DNA of 7,968 bases, taken from NCBI GenBank assembly GCA_003135315.1, contig PLBD01000537.1, positions 1 to 7,968 of the forward strand. The letters are read 5' to 3'. The position numbers were made by a program, and so were the translations under genes. The notes below the pieces were generated by a model. That model saw only the letters and a program-made list of their open reading frames with translations, was not told the origin of the DNA and did no database searches. Positions 1 through 5,602 of this stretch are shown here, one piece after another (positions within the stretch are counted from its first letter, which is position 1; every line of letters starts with the position of its first letter). Source of the stretch: Acidobacteriaceae bacterium. GTDB taxonomy: Bacteria > Acidobacteriota > Terriglobia > Terriglobales > Acidobacteriaceae.

Positions 1-69
1 CCGCTGCTCGAGTATCTTGACCGCGAGCGAGTGACCCGGCGGGTCGGCGATGAGCGAGTGATTCTTTAG
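1..69 (+). CDS. selB: SelB C-terminus (selenocysteine-specific elongation factor), partial
   Basis: The first 22 codons in frame 1, ending with TAG at 67-69, read as the tail of a larger protein: PLLEYLDRERVTRRVGDERV. This matches my memory of the last winged-helix domain of SelB, which typically ends in a segment of the form LLEYLDR-x-TRRVGD. SelB is the GTPase that carries Sec-tRNA to the ribosome at UGA codons followed by a SECIS hairpin; the C-terminal winged helices bind that hairpin. Only about 22 residues are visible, so the call rests on a short motif, but it is strongly supported by selC (tRNA-Sec) less than 2 kb downstream on the same strand. The gene begins outside the window and converges on the response regulator gene. 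Confidence 0.78.
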   Translation, partial: PLLEYLDRERVTRRVGDERVIL

Positions 70-95
70 CCGTAGCGAAATGAGAGCGGACGGGA

Positions 96-124
96 GCAGC
101 GTTGACGCGAAATCTCAACGCTGC
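96..124. terminator. 10-bp hairpin between convergent selB and response regulator genes
   Basis: GCAGCGTTGA (96-105) and TCAACGCTGC (115-124) form a perfect 10-bp stem with a 9-base loop. It sits 27 bases after the selB stop and 77 bases beyond the end of the convergent response regulator gene, where a bidirectional terminator is expected. Neither strand has a U tract straight after the stem, so intrinsic termination is uncertain; it may instead protect mRNA 3' ends. The rest of 125-200 shows nothing I recognise. Confidence 0.4.
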
Positions 125-200
125 CCAGAAAACGCGGGGACCGCCCTCAGACCTGGGGTATCGATCCGCATCCGATTCTGTCCGCCTTTGAGTCCCCACT

Positions 201-608
201 TCAGGATGCAAGCTGTTGCGGCACGCTTATTGTGCGCTTGGGGCCGCGCTTGCGAATCAGTAGCACACGAATGCGCTCCAGCAGTTCCATGGGAGCAAAC
301 TCGCCTTTCGATAGCCAGGCATCCGCCAGGTGTTCCTCGGGGCAACAACTCACGCATCCGGAAAATAGCAGCGCCGGGGTCTCGGGCGAAATGGATTTCA
401 ATTGCTCAATCAGTTTTGCGCCATTGAGCTTGGGCATCATCAGGTCGGAGAGAACCAGATCGATGCCGCCGGCCTTCATGGTTTCGATGGCGCGTTCAGG
501 ATCGGAGCACGTGAGCACGCGATAGCCGCGTGTTTGAAGTAAGACTTTGCGAACGGAGAGAGAGCGCTCGTCGTCATCGACGCAGAGGATCGTACGTTTC
601 GGTTTCAT
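201..608 (-). CDS. Single-domain response regulator (CheY-like receiver)
   Basis: This 135-residue protein is a complete receiver domain with no output domain. The acidic cluster is DDD at residues 11-13, the phosphoacceptor Asp is D55 in VLSDLMMP, the conserved Ser/Thr is S83 (LLFSG) and the conserved Lys is K101. Such stand-alone receivers take phosphate from a histidine kinase and act by protein contacts, or serve as phosphate sinks; no kinase gene is in the window. The 14-17 residues after the domain are basic. An unusual stretch, GCVSCCPEE (84-92), follows the beta4 strand and puts three cysteines near the phosphorylation face. The ATG at 606-608 is preceded on the minus strand by a GGTGG/GGGGG purine run at suitable distance. 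The gene is convergent with selB and nothing shows a link to selenium metabolism. Confidence 0.9.
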   Translation of the reverse strand: MKPKRTILCVDDDERSLSVRKVLLQTRGYRVLTCSDPERAIETMKAGGIDLVLSDLMMPKLNGAKLIEQLKSISPETPALLFSGCVSCCPEEHLADAWLSKGEFAPMELLERIRVLLIRKRGPKRTISVPQQLAS

Positions 609-731
609 TTACCCCCACCGAAGCCTGCTCAGGAACGTTGCGCAGCCGTGTCCGGGCAAACCTGGAAAGCCGGACGTGCGCATCAGTCGCCGAGTAGTTT
701 GTTAATTACGCCAGAGCAATAGCGTGTCCGG

Positions 732-760
732 ATAGTACGACCGGCGCGAGGGTTGCACAA
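732..760 (-). promoter_or_regulatory. Candidate sigma70-type promoter of the response regulator gene
   Basis: On the minus strand TTGTGC (755-760) and TACTAT (732-737) are separated by 17 bases. The -10 matches consensus at 4 of 6 positions and the -35 only at 3 of 6. Transcription would begin near 725, giving a leader of about 115 bases before the ATG at 608. This is weak evidence, supported mainly by spacing and position. Confidence 0.25.
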
Positions 761-762
761 GT

Positions 763-777
763 ATTGACGAGGTCAAT
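763..777. promoter_or_regulatory. Inverted repeat, possible operator
   Basis: ATTGAC-GAG-GTCAAT is a perfect 6-bp inverted repeat with a 3-base centre. It lies three bases upstream of the candidate -35 element for the response regulator, where a dimeric regulator would bind. It could be chance; no second copy was seen in the window. Confidence 0.3.
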
Positions 778-907
778 TGCGGAAAAAAGTTTTCGCGTGA
801 AAGAAGAAACGAAATCGCACCGCGGGTGGTGATCTTATTCTTGGCGACCCGCGTGAAAGCCTTGCTGGATGCGGCTTTTCAGCGTGCACAGAATATCCTC
901 AGAAAAG

Positions 908-1789
908 TCACATCGTAACTTCTCCGTTAATCACATGCACTACGTTACCCCCGACACGTACATTTGTGATCGCGTCCTTCGTCTTGGCCGCGCGAATGTA
1001 AAGAAAACTTGGGCGCCGTGTTTCCATACCCTGCTCGATCAGTCCTTGCGCCTCCGCCGCCAGAACGCCGTGTTTCACCGCCCAAGCCGCGCAACATCCG
1101 GCAGCCGATCCTGTGGCGGGATCTTCGCCGTTGTAGAAGATCATGCGTGCATGCAATGTGGCTTTGGGATCCACGGTCTCGCGGCAGACAAAATAGAAGA
1201 ACGCGGGACTGCCAATGGTTTGCAGATACGGCGCCATCTGGTTCCAGCCGATGCTGAGCTTTTGCAGTGTGGCCAGCGAACGGAATGGGACCACGGTGAA
1301 CGGCATGCCTGTCGAGGCGGTTTGGATCGGCAGGCGCTCGTCCAATTCAGCCACCGGGATACCGAGCACGCCGGCGATAACGTCATGCGGGTGCATGGCG
1401 CCAAACTGCGGCTCGGCTTGGCGCATCTCGCCGAAGAGCAAGCCATCGCGCTGCTCAAAGCGCACCGGAATTTTGCCGCCTTTTAGATCGAGCACGATTT
1501 CATCAGAGCTCGAGTGCTGTCGCAAATACCATGCCGTGCCCAGGGTGGGATGGCCTGCGAATGGCAGCTCTTCATTGACCGTGAAGATGCGCACCTTGTG
1601 ACCCTGATCGCGTTCCGTTGCTTCGTCGCGCGGCAGGATGAAAGTGGTCTCGCAGAGATTGGTTTCGCGCGCCAGCTTCTGCATCTCGTCATCGCTCATG
1701 CCGCGAGCGTCGGTGAAAACCGCAAGCTGGTTGCCCTCCAGCGGGCGGGAGGTGAAAACGTCAAGCTGCACGAGGGAAAATTTGCGCAT
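908..1789 (-). CDS. PhzF family isomerase/epimerase-like protein
   Basis: The 293-residue product has the full length and two-lobed diaminopimelate-epimerase-like fold signatures of the PhzF family (PhzF, YddE, YHI9). The N-terminal motif LVQLDVFTSRPLEGNQLAVF (6-25) is typical. E47 in ETNLCETTF matches the catalytic glutamate of PhzF; ELPFAGHPTLGTA (74-86) and GEDPATGSAAG (221-231) are the conserved loops of the two halves. PhzF itself isomerises trans-2,3-dihydro-3-hydroxyanthranilate in phenazine synthesis, but no other phenazine genes are visible, so the substrate is unknown and a housekeeping YddE-like role is more likely. The ATG at 1787-1789 is preceded on the minus strand by AAGG seven bases upstream. 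The gene lies between the response regulator and selC and is divergent from selC. It appears intact. Confidence 0.93.
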   Translation of the reverse strand: MRKFSLVQLDVFTSRPLEGNQLAVFTDARGMSDDEMQKLARETNLCETTFILPRDEATERDQGHKVRIFTVNEELPFAGHPTLGTAWYLRQHSSSDEIVLDLKGGKIPVRFEQRDGLLFGEMRQAEPQFGAMHPHDVIAGVLGIPVAELDERLPIQTASTGMPFTVVPFRSLATLQKLSIGWNQMAPYLQTIGSPAFFYFVCRETVDPKATLHARMIFYNGEDPATGSAAGCCAAWAVKHGVLAAEAQGLIEQGMETRRPSFLYIRAAKTKDAITNVRVGGNVVHVINGEVTM

Positions 1790-1974
1790 GGTTATGACCT
1801 TGGCTCCGAAAATAATGTAGCAGGAGTCCGCGTCCCGCGAGGGTCGCCCCGTCGGTTTCTGTGACTAGCCTCAGGCAGGCGTGGCCAGCGCTGATACAAT
1901 CGCCGTTGCGCGGTCGATCGAAGTCACGGCTGCGCGCTGGACCGCGCCCCCGCCGGTCTCACGCGTGTGTTTAC

Positions 1975-2071
1975 GGAAGCGAAGGGGGTCCGGTGACTCT
2001 CCCGGTCTTCAAAACCGGCGATTGGCATCTTCGATGTCAATGGTGCGTTCGACTCGCACACGCTTCCGCCA
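1975..2071 (+). tRNA. selC: tRNA-Sec (UCA anticodon, decodes UGA)
   Basis: The 97-base gene folds as a selenocysteine tRNA. The acceptor stem is GGAAGCG (1975-1981) with CGCTTCC (2061-2067), then discriminator G2068 and encoded CCA. The D stem has 6 bp, GGGGTC/GACTCT (1985-1990/1995-2000), extendable by G1984-C2001, with a 4-base loop CGGT; a long D stem with a tiny loop is specific to tRNA-Sec. The anticodon stem is CCGGT/ACCGG with loop CTTCAAA and anticodon TCA at 2009-2011. The variable arm is a 9-bp hairpin (2021-2029/2033-2041). The T arm is GTGCG-TTCGACT-CGCAC (2043-2059). The eighth acceptor position usual in bacterial tRNA-Sec is an A1982/A2060 mismatch. A TACAAT box at 1895-1900 could be a -10 element, without a convincing -35. 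Nearby selB supports the call. The 3' end serves as the left attachment site of the island. Confidence 0.96.
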
Positions 2072-2074
2072 GTT
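2048..2074 (+). repeat. Left attachment-site repeat (attL-like) in the selC 3' end
   Basis: These 27 bases run from the T loop of selC through its CCA and three bases beyond. They recur in the same orientation at 6709-6735 with one mismatch (C2055 against T6716). Identity stops abruptly at both sides (G2047/A6708 and G2075/T6736). tRNA 3' ends are the classic attachment sites of integrases because insertion rebuilds the tRNA; here the complete tRNA is on this side. Confidence 0.75.
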
Positions 2075-2116
2075 GACGACAGTCGCAGTGCGGTGTGAAA
2101 GGGACGGTGCCTGACC

Positions 2117-2488
2117 ATGAATCCGTGGATCGCGAAGGCGCTGGTGCTCACCGGTACAGTGGTGATGATCGCCATTCGTGCGCCGCACGGGCACCGGAGT
2201 CGAGTTGTCAAGGTCGCCACAAGCTATATAACTCCGCTAGAGACCGTCCTCTTGGTTCTCGCCTGGGTCGGATTCTTCGTCCCTCTGATCTGGGTCGCGT
2301 CGCCAGCGTTTTCGTTCGCGGAGTAGGCGCTGGGCACTGGCCCGCTTGTCGCTGGTGTGATCTGCTTGGTGATCGGCCTCTGGCTCTTCCACCGGTCGCA
2401 CGCTGACCTGGGTGCAAATTGGTCGATCACCCTGGAGGTACGTGAGCAGCATCGACTCATCACGCAGGGCGTTTATCGCCGTATCTCA
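2117..2488 (+). pseudogene. Broken isoprenylcysteine carboxyl methyltransferase-like membrane protein
   Basis: The frame beginning with ATG at 2117 opens with a hydrophobic segment (MNPWIAKALVLTGTVVMIAI) and a second one ending at FSFAE, then meets TAG at 2324-2326. The same frame continues without any shift into a third hydrophobic segment and LFHRSHADLGANWS, LEVREQHRLITQGVYRRI (to about 2485). From memory, this order of motifs is that of the ICMT/PEMT-like methyltransferases, where the next residues are the conserved RHPMY of the cofactor-binding region. Here homology stops before RHPMY and about one third of the family length is missing. The gene therefore carries both a nonsense codon (the family usually has Tyr there) and a 3' truncation. 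It lies just inside the island's left end. The ATG has only a distant purine run. A functional short protein is unlikely. Confidence 0.72.
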
Positions 2489-2604
2489 GAGTGCACGATG
2501 TCGGCTGCTTCCTCTTCGGAGATGTCGGGCAAAGCCTGGCCGGCATGAAAGCGGAAACGCCATCGCTCCAACTCCAAGGCCTGGCGGGTGAAGATTGCCC
2601 CAGC
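2473..2604 (-). other. Possible remnant of a minus-strand coding sequence
   Basis: On the minus strand a 43-residue open stretch, closed by TGA upstream and TAA at 2473-2475, has a protein-like amphipathic composition, including FTRQALELERWRFRFHAGQA followed by LPDISEEEAADIVHSEI. It has no start codon and no family I recognise. It overlaps the point where the methyltransferase-like gene breaks off, so it may be the end of another gene joined there by a deletion. The evidence is composition only. Confidence 0.2.
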
Positions 2605-2740
2605 TCATAGATGCGATCACGACGGGGAAACCACGATAAGGACTGACCAACTCGACGCCCACCGGCCGCGCGATTACAGTGCAATTGACGAGCAGTGAGG
2701 AGCGGTTCCCCGTTCGGTCTCGAATCAACAATAGACAGGC

Positions 2741-2763
2741 GGCAACATTTGCCCAGTTTTTTT
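2741..2763 (+). terminator. Putative intrinsic terminator upstream of the operon promoter
   Basis: GGCAA (2741-2745) pairs with TTGCC (2749-2753) around a 3-base loop. After three bases a run of seven T follows (2757-2763). The stem is short, but the U tract is good. It would stop transcription entering from the selC side just before the operon promoter at 2810. The preceding 2489-2740 holds no intact gene. Confidence 0.42.
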
Positions 2764-2793
2764 CTGCCACTGGCCATATAAAAATACAAAGCC

Positions 2794-2809
2794 GACCACG
2801 TAAGTGGTC
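2794..2809. promoter_or_regulatory. Perfect inverted repeat abutting the -35 box, candidate operator
   Basis: GACCAC-GTAA-GTGGTC is a perfect 6-bp inverted repeat with a 4-base centre, ending at the base before the TTGACA element. This is a typical site for a dimeric regulator acting on the operon promoter. The 8-mer GGTCTTGA occurs at 2806-2813 and again at 2841-2848, so it flanks the promoter core. No regulator gene is in the window. Confidence 0.5.
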
Positions 2810-2837
2810 TTGACAAGCAAGATTACCAAGATAGAAT
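2810..2837 (+). promoter_or_regulatory. Near-consensus sigma70 promoter of the kelch/ATP-grasp operon
   Basis: TTGACA (2810-2815, 6 of 6) and TAGAAT (2832-2837, 5 of 6) are separated by 16 bases. Transcription would start near 2844, giving an unusually long leader of about 290 bases before the kelch ATG at 3133. This is the strongest promoter-like match I found in the window, and it points at the three-gene operon. Confidence 0.62.
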
Positions 2838-3132
2838 GGCGGTCTTGAGTTTTTTCCCGCTCCCAAACAATTACTCCTGATAGCTTCAAAAGGAAAGATG
2901 AGCTTCAACTTTTCGCCGCGAAGCGCTTCGCCTACTCTTTGCTAGGCCTTTTCTGAGCTTTAGTGCTCGCGCGCACTCATAGGTCGTTAGTGGCGTTCAT
3001 GGACACCGAACCATCCGCAACGGATAGGTTAGACCATCGAGAATGTCATTTTACCTTTGCTGCTGAGCTAAGAACGACGACTATTTATTGAGGTTGCCGT
3101 TCGGCTCGCCCATCTTGATTAAGGAGGCGACC
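2838..3132 (+). other. Long untranslated leader with palindromes
   Basis: There is no coding frame of convincing character here. The stretch looks less GC-rich than the genes around it. It contains a perfect 14-base palindrome GCGAAGCGCTTCGC (2918-2931) and AGTGC/GCACT arms (2962-2966/2973-2977) that could form hairpins in the leader RNA. I recognise no known riboswitch core. It could control the operon after transcription starts, or simply be eroded DNA within the island. Confidence 0.4.
3121..3127 (+). promoter_or_regulatory. Shine-Dalgarno site that fixes the kelch gene start
   Basis: AAGGAGG lies five bases before the ATG at 3133. The frame is open further upstream to a TTG at 3088, but that codon has no ribosome binding site. 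The ATG at 3133 is therefore the start, removing 15 residues from the longest possible protein. Confidence 0.85.
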
Positions 3133-4875
3133 ATGGCCGGTTGGACCGCATTGAACAATCAACCTTCTTTCAACGCCAACCATATGATGCTCCTGACCGA
3201 TGGCACTGTTCTGGTGCAGGAGTTGGCGACTGCTAATTGGTACAAACTAACTCCTGACAATTCGGGCAGCTATGTGAATGGAAGCTGGAGCACGCTCGCC
3301 ACTGGACCGGTCGGACCAACGTACTACGCTTCGGCTGTTCTGATGGACGGCCGCGTGTTCATGGCAGGTGGCGAAGACAACCTTGGAAACGACGGCGTCG
3401 ATATCAACAATTGTGAGATTTATGATCCAGTGGCAGACAGTTGGACGACCATTGGCGGCCCGGGCTGGGCGAACATCGGGGATGCCCCTTGTTGTATGCT
3501 CCCGGACGGCACAATCCTTCTCGGCAATATCAACGATACCTCGACCGCTATCTACGATCCTGTTGCGAACAGCTGGTCTGCTGGCCCTAACAAGGACGAT
3601 ACCAGCTCTGAGGAAACCTGGACGTTGCTGCCTGACCAGACGGTTTTAGTCGCAGAGTGCCAGAACCATCCTGCGGCCGACAAATACGTCGCTCCAGCTA
3701 ATTCATGGGTATCAGCCGGATCCATACCTGCGGGCCACGATCTGGTGCAATCTTCCAGCGGCTCCTCGGACGAAATAGGGCCGGCGATTCTGATGACCGA
3801 CGGCCGCGTATTTGCTATCGGAGCGTCAGGCCACTCCGCGCTTTACACTATGCCGCCCATCGCCAACCAGCCAGGGACCTGGGCAGCGGGCCCGGATTTC
3901 CCTACGGACAAATCCGGCAATCTCTACGAAGCTTTTGATGCGCCTGCAGTGTTGTTGCCGAGCGGTAACGTCCTGTGCATCGCCGGTCCCATTCAGGGCG
4001 ATGGTTGGGCTGGCAGTCCGTCCCACTGTTATGAGTTCGATGGAACCAATCTGAACCCAGCGCCCGATCCAGCCAACATCGCAAACAGGGAAACCTGGGA
4101 AGTACGTATGCTGTTGTTGCCCACCGGAGAAGTATTGCTGTCTTCCAGAAGTAATGACATGCGCGTCTACCAGCCGGACGGCTCGCCTGACCCCAGTTGG
4201 GCGCCGGAAATCACTTCGTACCCCTCTACGGTGGCACCCGGCAAAACCTACACGGTGGAGGGAAGACAGCTGAACGGTCTTTCTCAAGCAAACAGCTATG
4301 GCGATGATGCCACAATGGCGACGAACTACCCGCTGGTACGCATCACCAACCTGTCCTCTGGGCACGTGTTTTACTGCCGAACGCACGATTTTTCCACGAT
4401 GGCGGTGGCCACTGGCAATGTGATCCACTCTGCGCAGTTCGATGTGCCCAGTTCAATTGAGACAGGCCCGGCAAAATTGTGCGTCATAGCCAATGGAATT
4501 GCGACCTGCAAAACGATCAGCGTCGGCTACAAGATCTGGAAGGAAGTCAAGTTCGAGATTAAGGAGAATTACAAGCTCGAGGCTGACATTGTTCTGAAAG
4601 GTCTCTTTGCCGACTTCCCGAAACTAAAAGACAACGAAGGAGACCCGTGGCAGCAATACGGCGGCGATCCGGCGTGGCTGCAAGCAGTACAAGTCATTGC
4701 AGAAAGGGCTGATCAACTCCAGCAGGAGATTGCAGATCTTAGGGCGTTCATTCGCCCGGAGGAGCGGCCTCGCGTCGGACAAGTAGCACTCGACGCTGCC
4801 GCTGAGCGACCCGCAAAGCAACAGGCTCTGCGAAAGAAGGACGCCGACAAATCCAAGCCAAAGCGGCGGAGGTAA
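3133..4875 (+). CDS. Kelch/galactose-oxidase-like beta-propeller protein with early-set-like domain and basic C-terminal tail
   Basis: The 580-residue protein has seven repeats around a L-x-DG-x-V core (MLLTDGTVLV, AVLMDGRVFMAGG, CMLPDGTILLG, TLLPDQTVLV, ILMTDGRVFAIG, VLLPSGNVLCIAG, LLLPTGEVLLSS; residues 19-338), several ending in YDPVA-SW. This implies a seven-bladed propeller. Residues 358-465 resemble the early-set (DUF1929-like) domain that follows the propeller in galactose and glyoxal oxidases. A charged extension (466-580) holds a predicted coiled coil (about 515-540) and ends in KSKPKRRR. There is no signal peptide, unlike the secreted oxidases. At the blade that carries the Tyr-His copper ligands in the oxidases the sequence reads TWEVR, so copper chemistry is unlikely; a THDF at 417-420 may be all that remains. 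First gene of the operon. A scaffold, binding protein or modification substrate are all possible. Confidence 0.85.
   Translation: MAGWTALNNQPSFNANHMMLLTDGTVLVQELATANWYKLTPDNSGSYVNGSWSTLATGPVGPTYYASAVLMDGRVFMAGGEDNLGNDGVDINNCEIYDPVADSWTTIGGPGWANIGDAPCCMLPDGTILLGNINDTSTAIYDPVANSWSAGPNKDDTSSEETWTLLPDQTVLVAECQNHPAADKYVAPANSWVSAGSIPAGHDLVQSSSGSSDEIGPAILMTDGRVFAIGASGHSALYTMPPIANQPGTWAAGPDFPTDKSGNLYEAFDAPAVLLPSGNVLCIAGPIQGDGWAGSPSHCYEFDGTNLNPAPDPANIANRETWEVRMLLLPTGEVLLSSRSNDMRVYQPDGSPDPSWAPEITSYPSTVAPGKTYTVEGRQLNGLSQANSYGDDATMATNYPLVRITNLSSGHVFYCRTHDFSTMAVATGNVIHSAQFDVPSSIETGPAKLCVIANGIATCKTISVGYKIWKEVKFEIKENYKLEADIVLKGLFADFPKLKDNEGDPWQQYGGDPAWLQAVQVIAERADQLQQEIADLRAFIRPEERPRVGQVALDAAAERPAKQQALRKKDADKSKPKRRR
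4868..4872 (+). promoter_or_regulatory. Shine-Dalgarno site inside the kelch gene that fixes a TTG start
   Basis: GGAGG lies within the last arginine codons of the kelch gene, directly before its TAA, and seven bases before TTG at 4880. The next gene has no ATG near this point, and its conserved-looking N-terminal strand begins here. The arrangement implies translational coupling to the kelch gene. Confidence 0.75.
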
Positions 4876-4879
4876 TCGA

Positions 4880-5602
4880 TTGCTGGTCGTGGTCGGCAGC
4901 CAACACGACCAAGCCGCACAGGAGCTTGTGGCAGCGTGGACGACCCACTGTGCGGCCCTGCTTACTTGCGAAGACCTTTCTACGGCTGGATGGCAGTTGC
5001 GGGTTCCCGGTCGGTCTCGCTCGCAGGCCGTGGTGAGCGGCAAGATCATTTCGGAGGAGGACATCCAAGGAGTCGTGATGCGACGACCTTGGATTATCGA
5101 AGGTGAGTTGACTCACATCACCGCCTCCGACCGAGAGTATGTTGCGGCCGAGATGAATGCATTTCTGCTGGCATGGTTAACTTCGCTGAAGTGTCCGGTG
5201 TTAAACCGCCCAAGCGGTACGTCGTTGTGCGGCCCAAACTGGCGGGCATTCCAGTGGGCGCAGGCCGCAGCTGCTGCTGGCTTCAAGGTTCAACCGGCCA
5301 AGTGGCGAGTTCCGCCGCCGCGGACAAACTGCTCCAAGCACTCTGAGGAACCGTCACCATTAATCGACGTTACCGTAATCGGTAAGCGCTGTATTGGCGA
5401 GGTCGAACTCCAATGCCAGGAAGCTGCGCGACGACTCAGTCAACGCGCCAATACGATCTTGCTGGGCGTGCGACTCCGTCGCACCGATGATGGCCCTGTC
5501 TTTGCCTCAGCTACTGCAACCCCTGACCTCAAGGGCGAAGAGATCGCAAACGCAGTGGTTAACTACATGCTGGCGAACAGGGCGAAGTCAGGATCAGCAT
5601 GA
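4880..5602 (+). CDS. Degenerate ATP-grasp-like protein (probable non-catalytic partner)
   Basis: I recognise no named family directly, but the 240-residue protein lines up with its downstream neighbour. GVVMRRPW (64-71) matches AVYLRPYD of the neighbour; VLNRPSG and NWRAFQWAQAAAAAGFKV (107-137) match VISRPSA and NSKPYQLSLIQAAGFAV; VIGKRCIGEVEL (166-177) matches VVGDEVFGCEIC; LLGVRLRRTDDGPVFA (194-209) matches VAGLDLRRSAAGEWFC. About 40 residues that carry the nucleotide-binding lysine and glycine loop in the neighbour are missing, and the metal ligands D, E and N fall on R198 and on A or T residues. It thus looks like a pre-ATP-grasp domain plus the C-terminal ATP-grasp lobe without a working site. 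Start TTG 4880, five bases after the kelch gene; overlaps the next gene by four bases. A substrate-binding or leader-recognition subunit is an inference. Confidence 0.72.
   Translation: MLVVVGSQHDQAAQELVAAWTTHCAALLTCEDLSTAGWQLRVPGRSRSQAVVSGKIISEEDIQGVVMRRPWIIEGELTHITASDREYVAAEMNAFLLAWLTSLKCPVLNRPSGTSLCGPNWRAFQWAQAAAAAGFKVQPAKWRVPPPRTNCSKHSEEPSPLIDVTVIGKRCIGEVELQCQEAARRLSQRANTILLGVRLRRTDDGPVFASATATPDLKGEEIANAVVNYMLANRAKSGSA

Larger units (their letters stand above)
609..907. other. Intergenic region between response regulator and PhzF-like gene
   Basis: These 299 bases separate two minus-strand genes. They should hold the promoter of the response regulator and the 3' end of the phzF-like transcript. 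I see no reading frame with coding character and no clear intrinsic terminator. A candidate minus-strand promoter (732-760) and a 6-bp inverted repeat (763-777) are listed separately. A short GC-rich symmetrical stretch (CACCGCGGGTG, around 820-830) has no obvious role. Confidence 0.5.

Noticed and set aside
869..1864. Several long plus-strand open frames opposite the PhzF-like gene
   Set aside because: They are complementary-strand shadows of a clearly conserved minus-strand gene and show no family motifs or ribosome binding sites.
2324..2326. TAG in the methyltransferase-like gene as a recoded codon (pyrrolysine or similar)
   Set aside because: The selenocysteine machinery here recodes UGA, not UAG; the downstream part of the gene is truncated anyway, so a plain nonsense mutation is simpler.
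2486..2908. A 140-codon minus-strand open frame in the gene-poor part of the island
   Set aside because: It has no recognisable motif and no ribosome binding site. It runs across the terminator-like T run, the operator-like repeat and the near-consensus promoter. Its length is compatible with chance in this composition.
3088..3132. Upstream TTG start adding 15 residues to the kelch protein
   Set aside because: There is no Shine-Dalgarno before 3088, while AAGGAGG stands at ideal distance from the ATG at 3133, and the added residues do not form a signal peptide.
3826..4428. A 200-codon minus-strand frame opposite the kelch gene
   Set aside because: It overlaps conserved propeller blades on the plus strand, has no start signals, and its Arg/His-rich composition is typical of antisense frames.
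3133..4875. Annotation as an active galactose or glyoxal oxidase
   Set aside because: The fold signatures fit, but the Tyr-His copper ligands are replaced and there is no export signal, so the enzymatic name would mislead.
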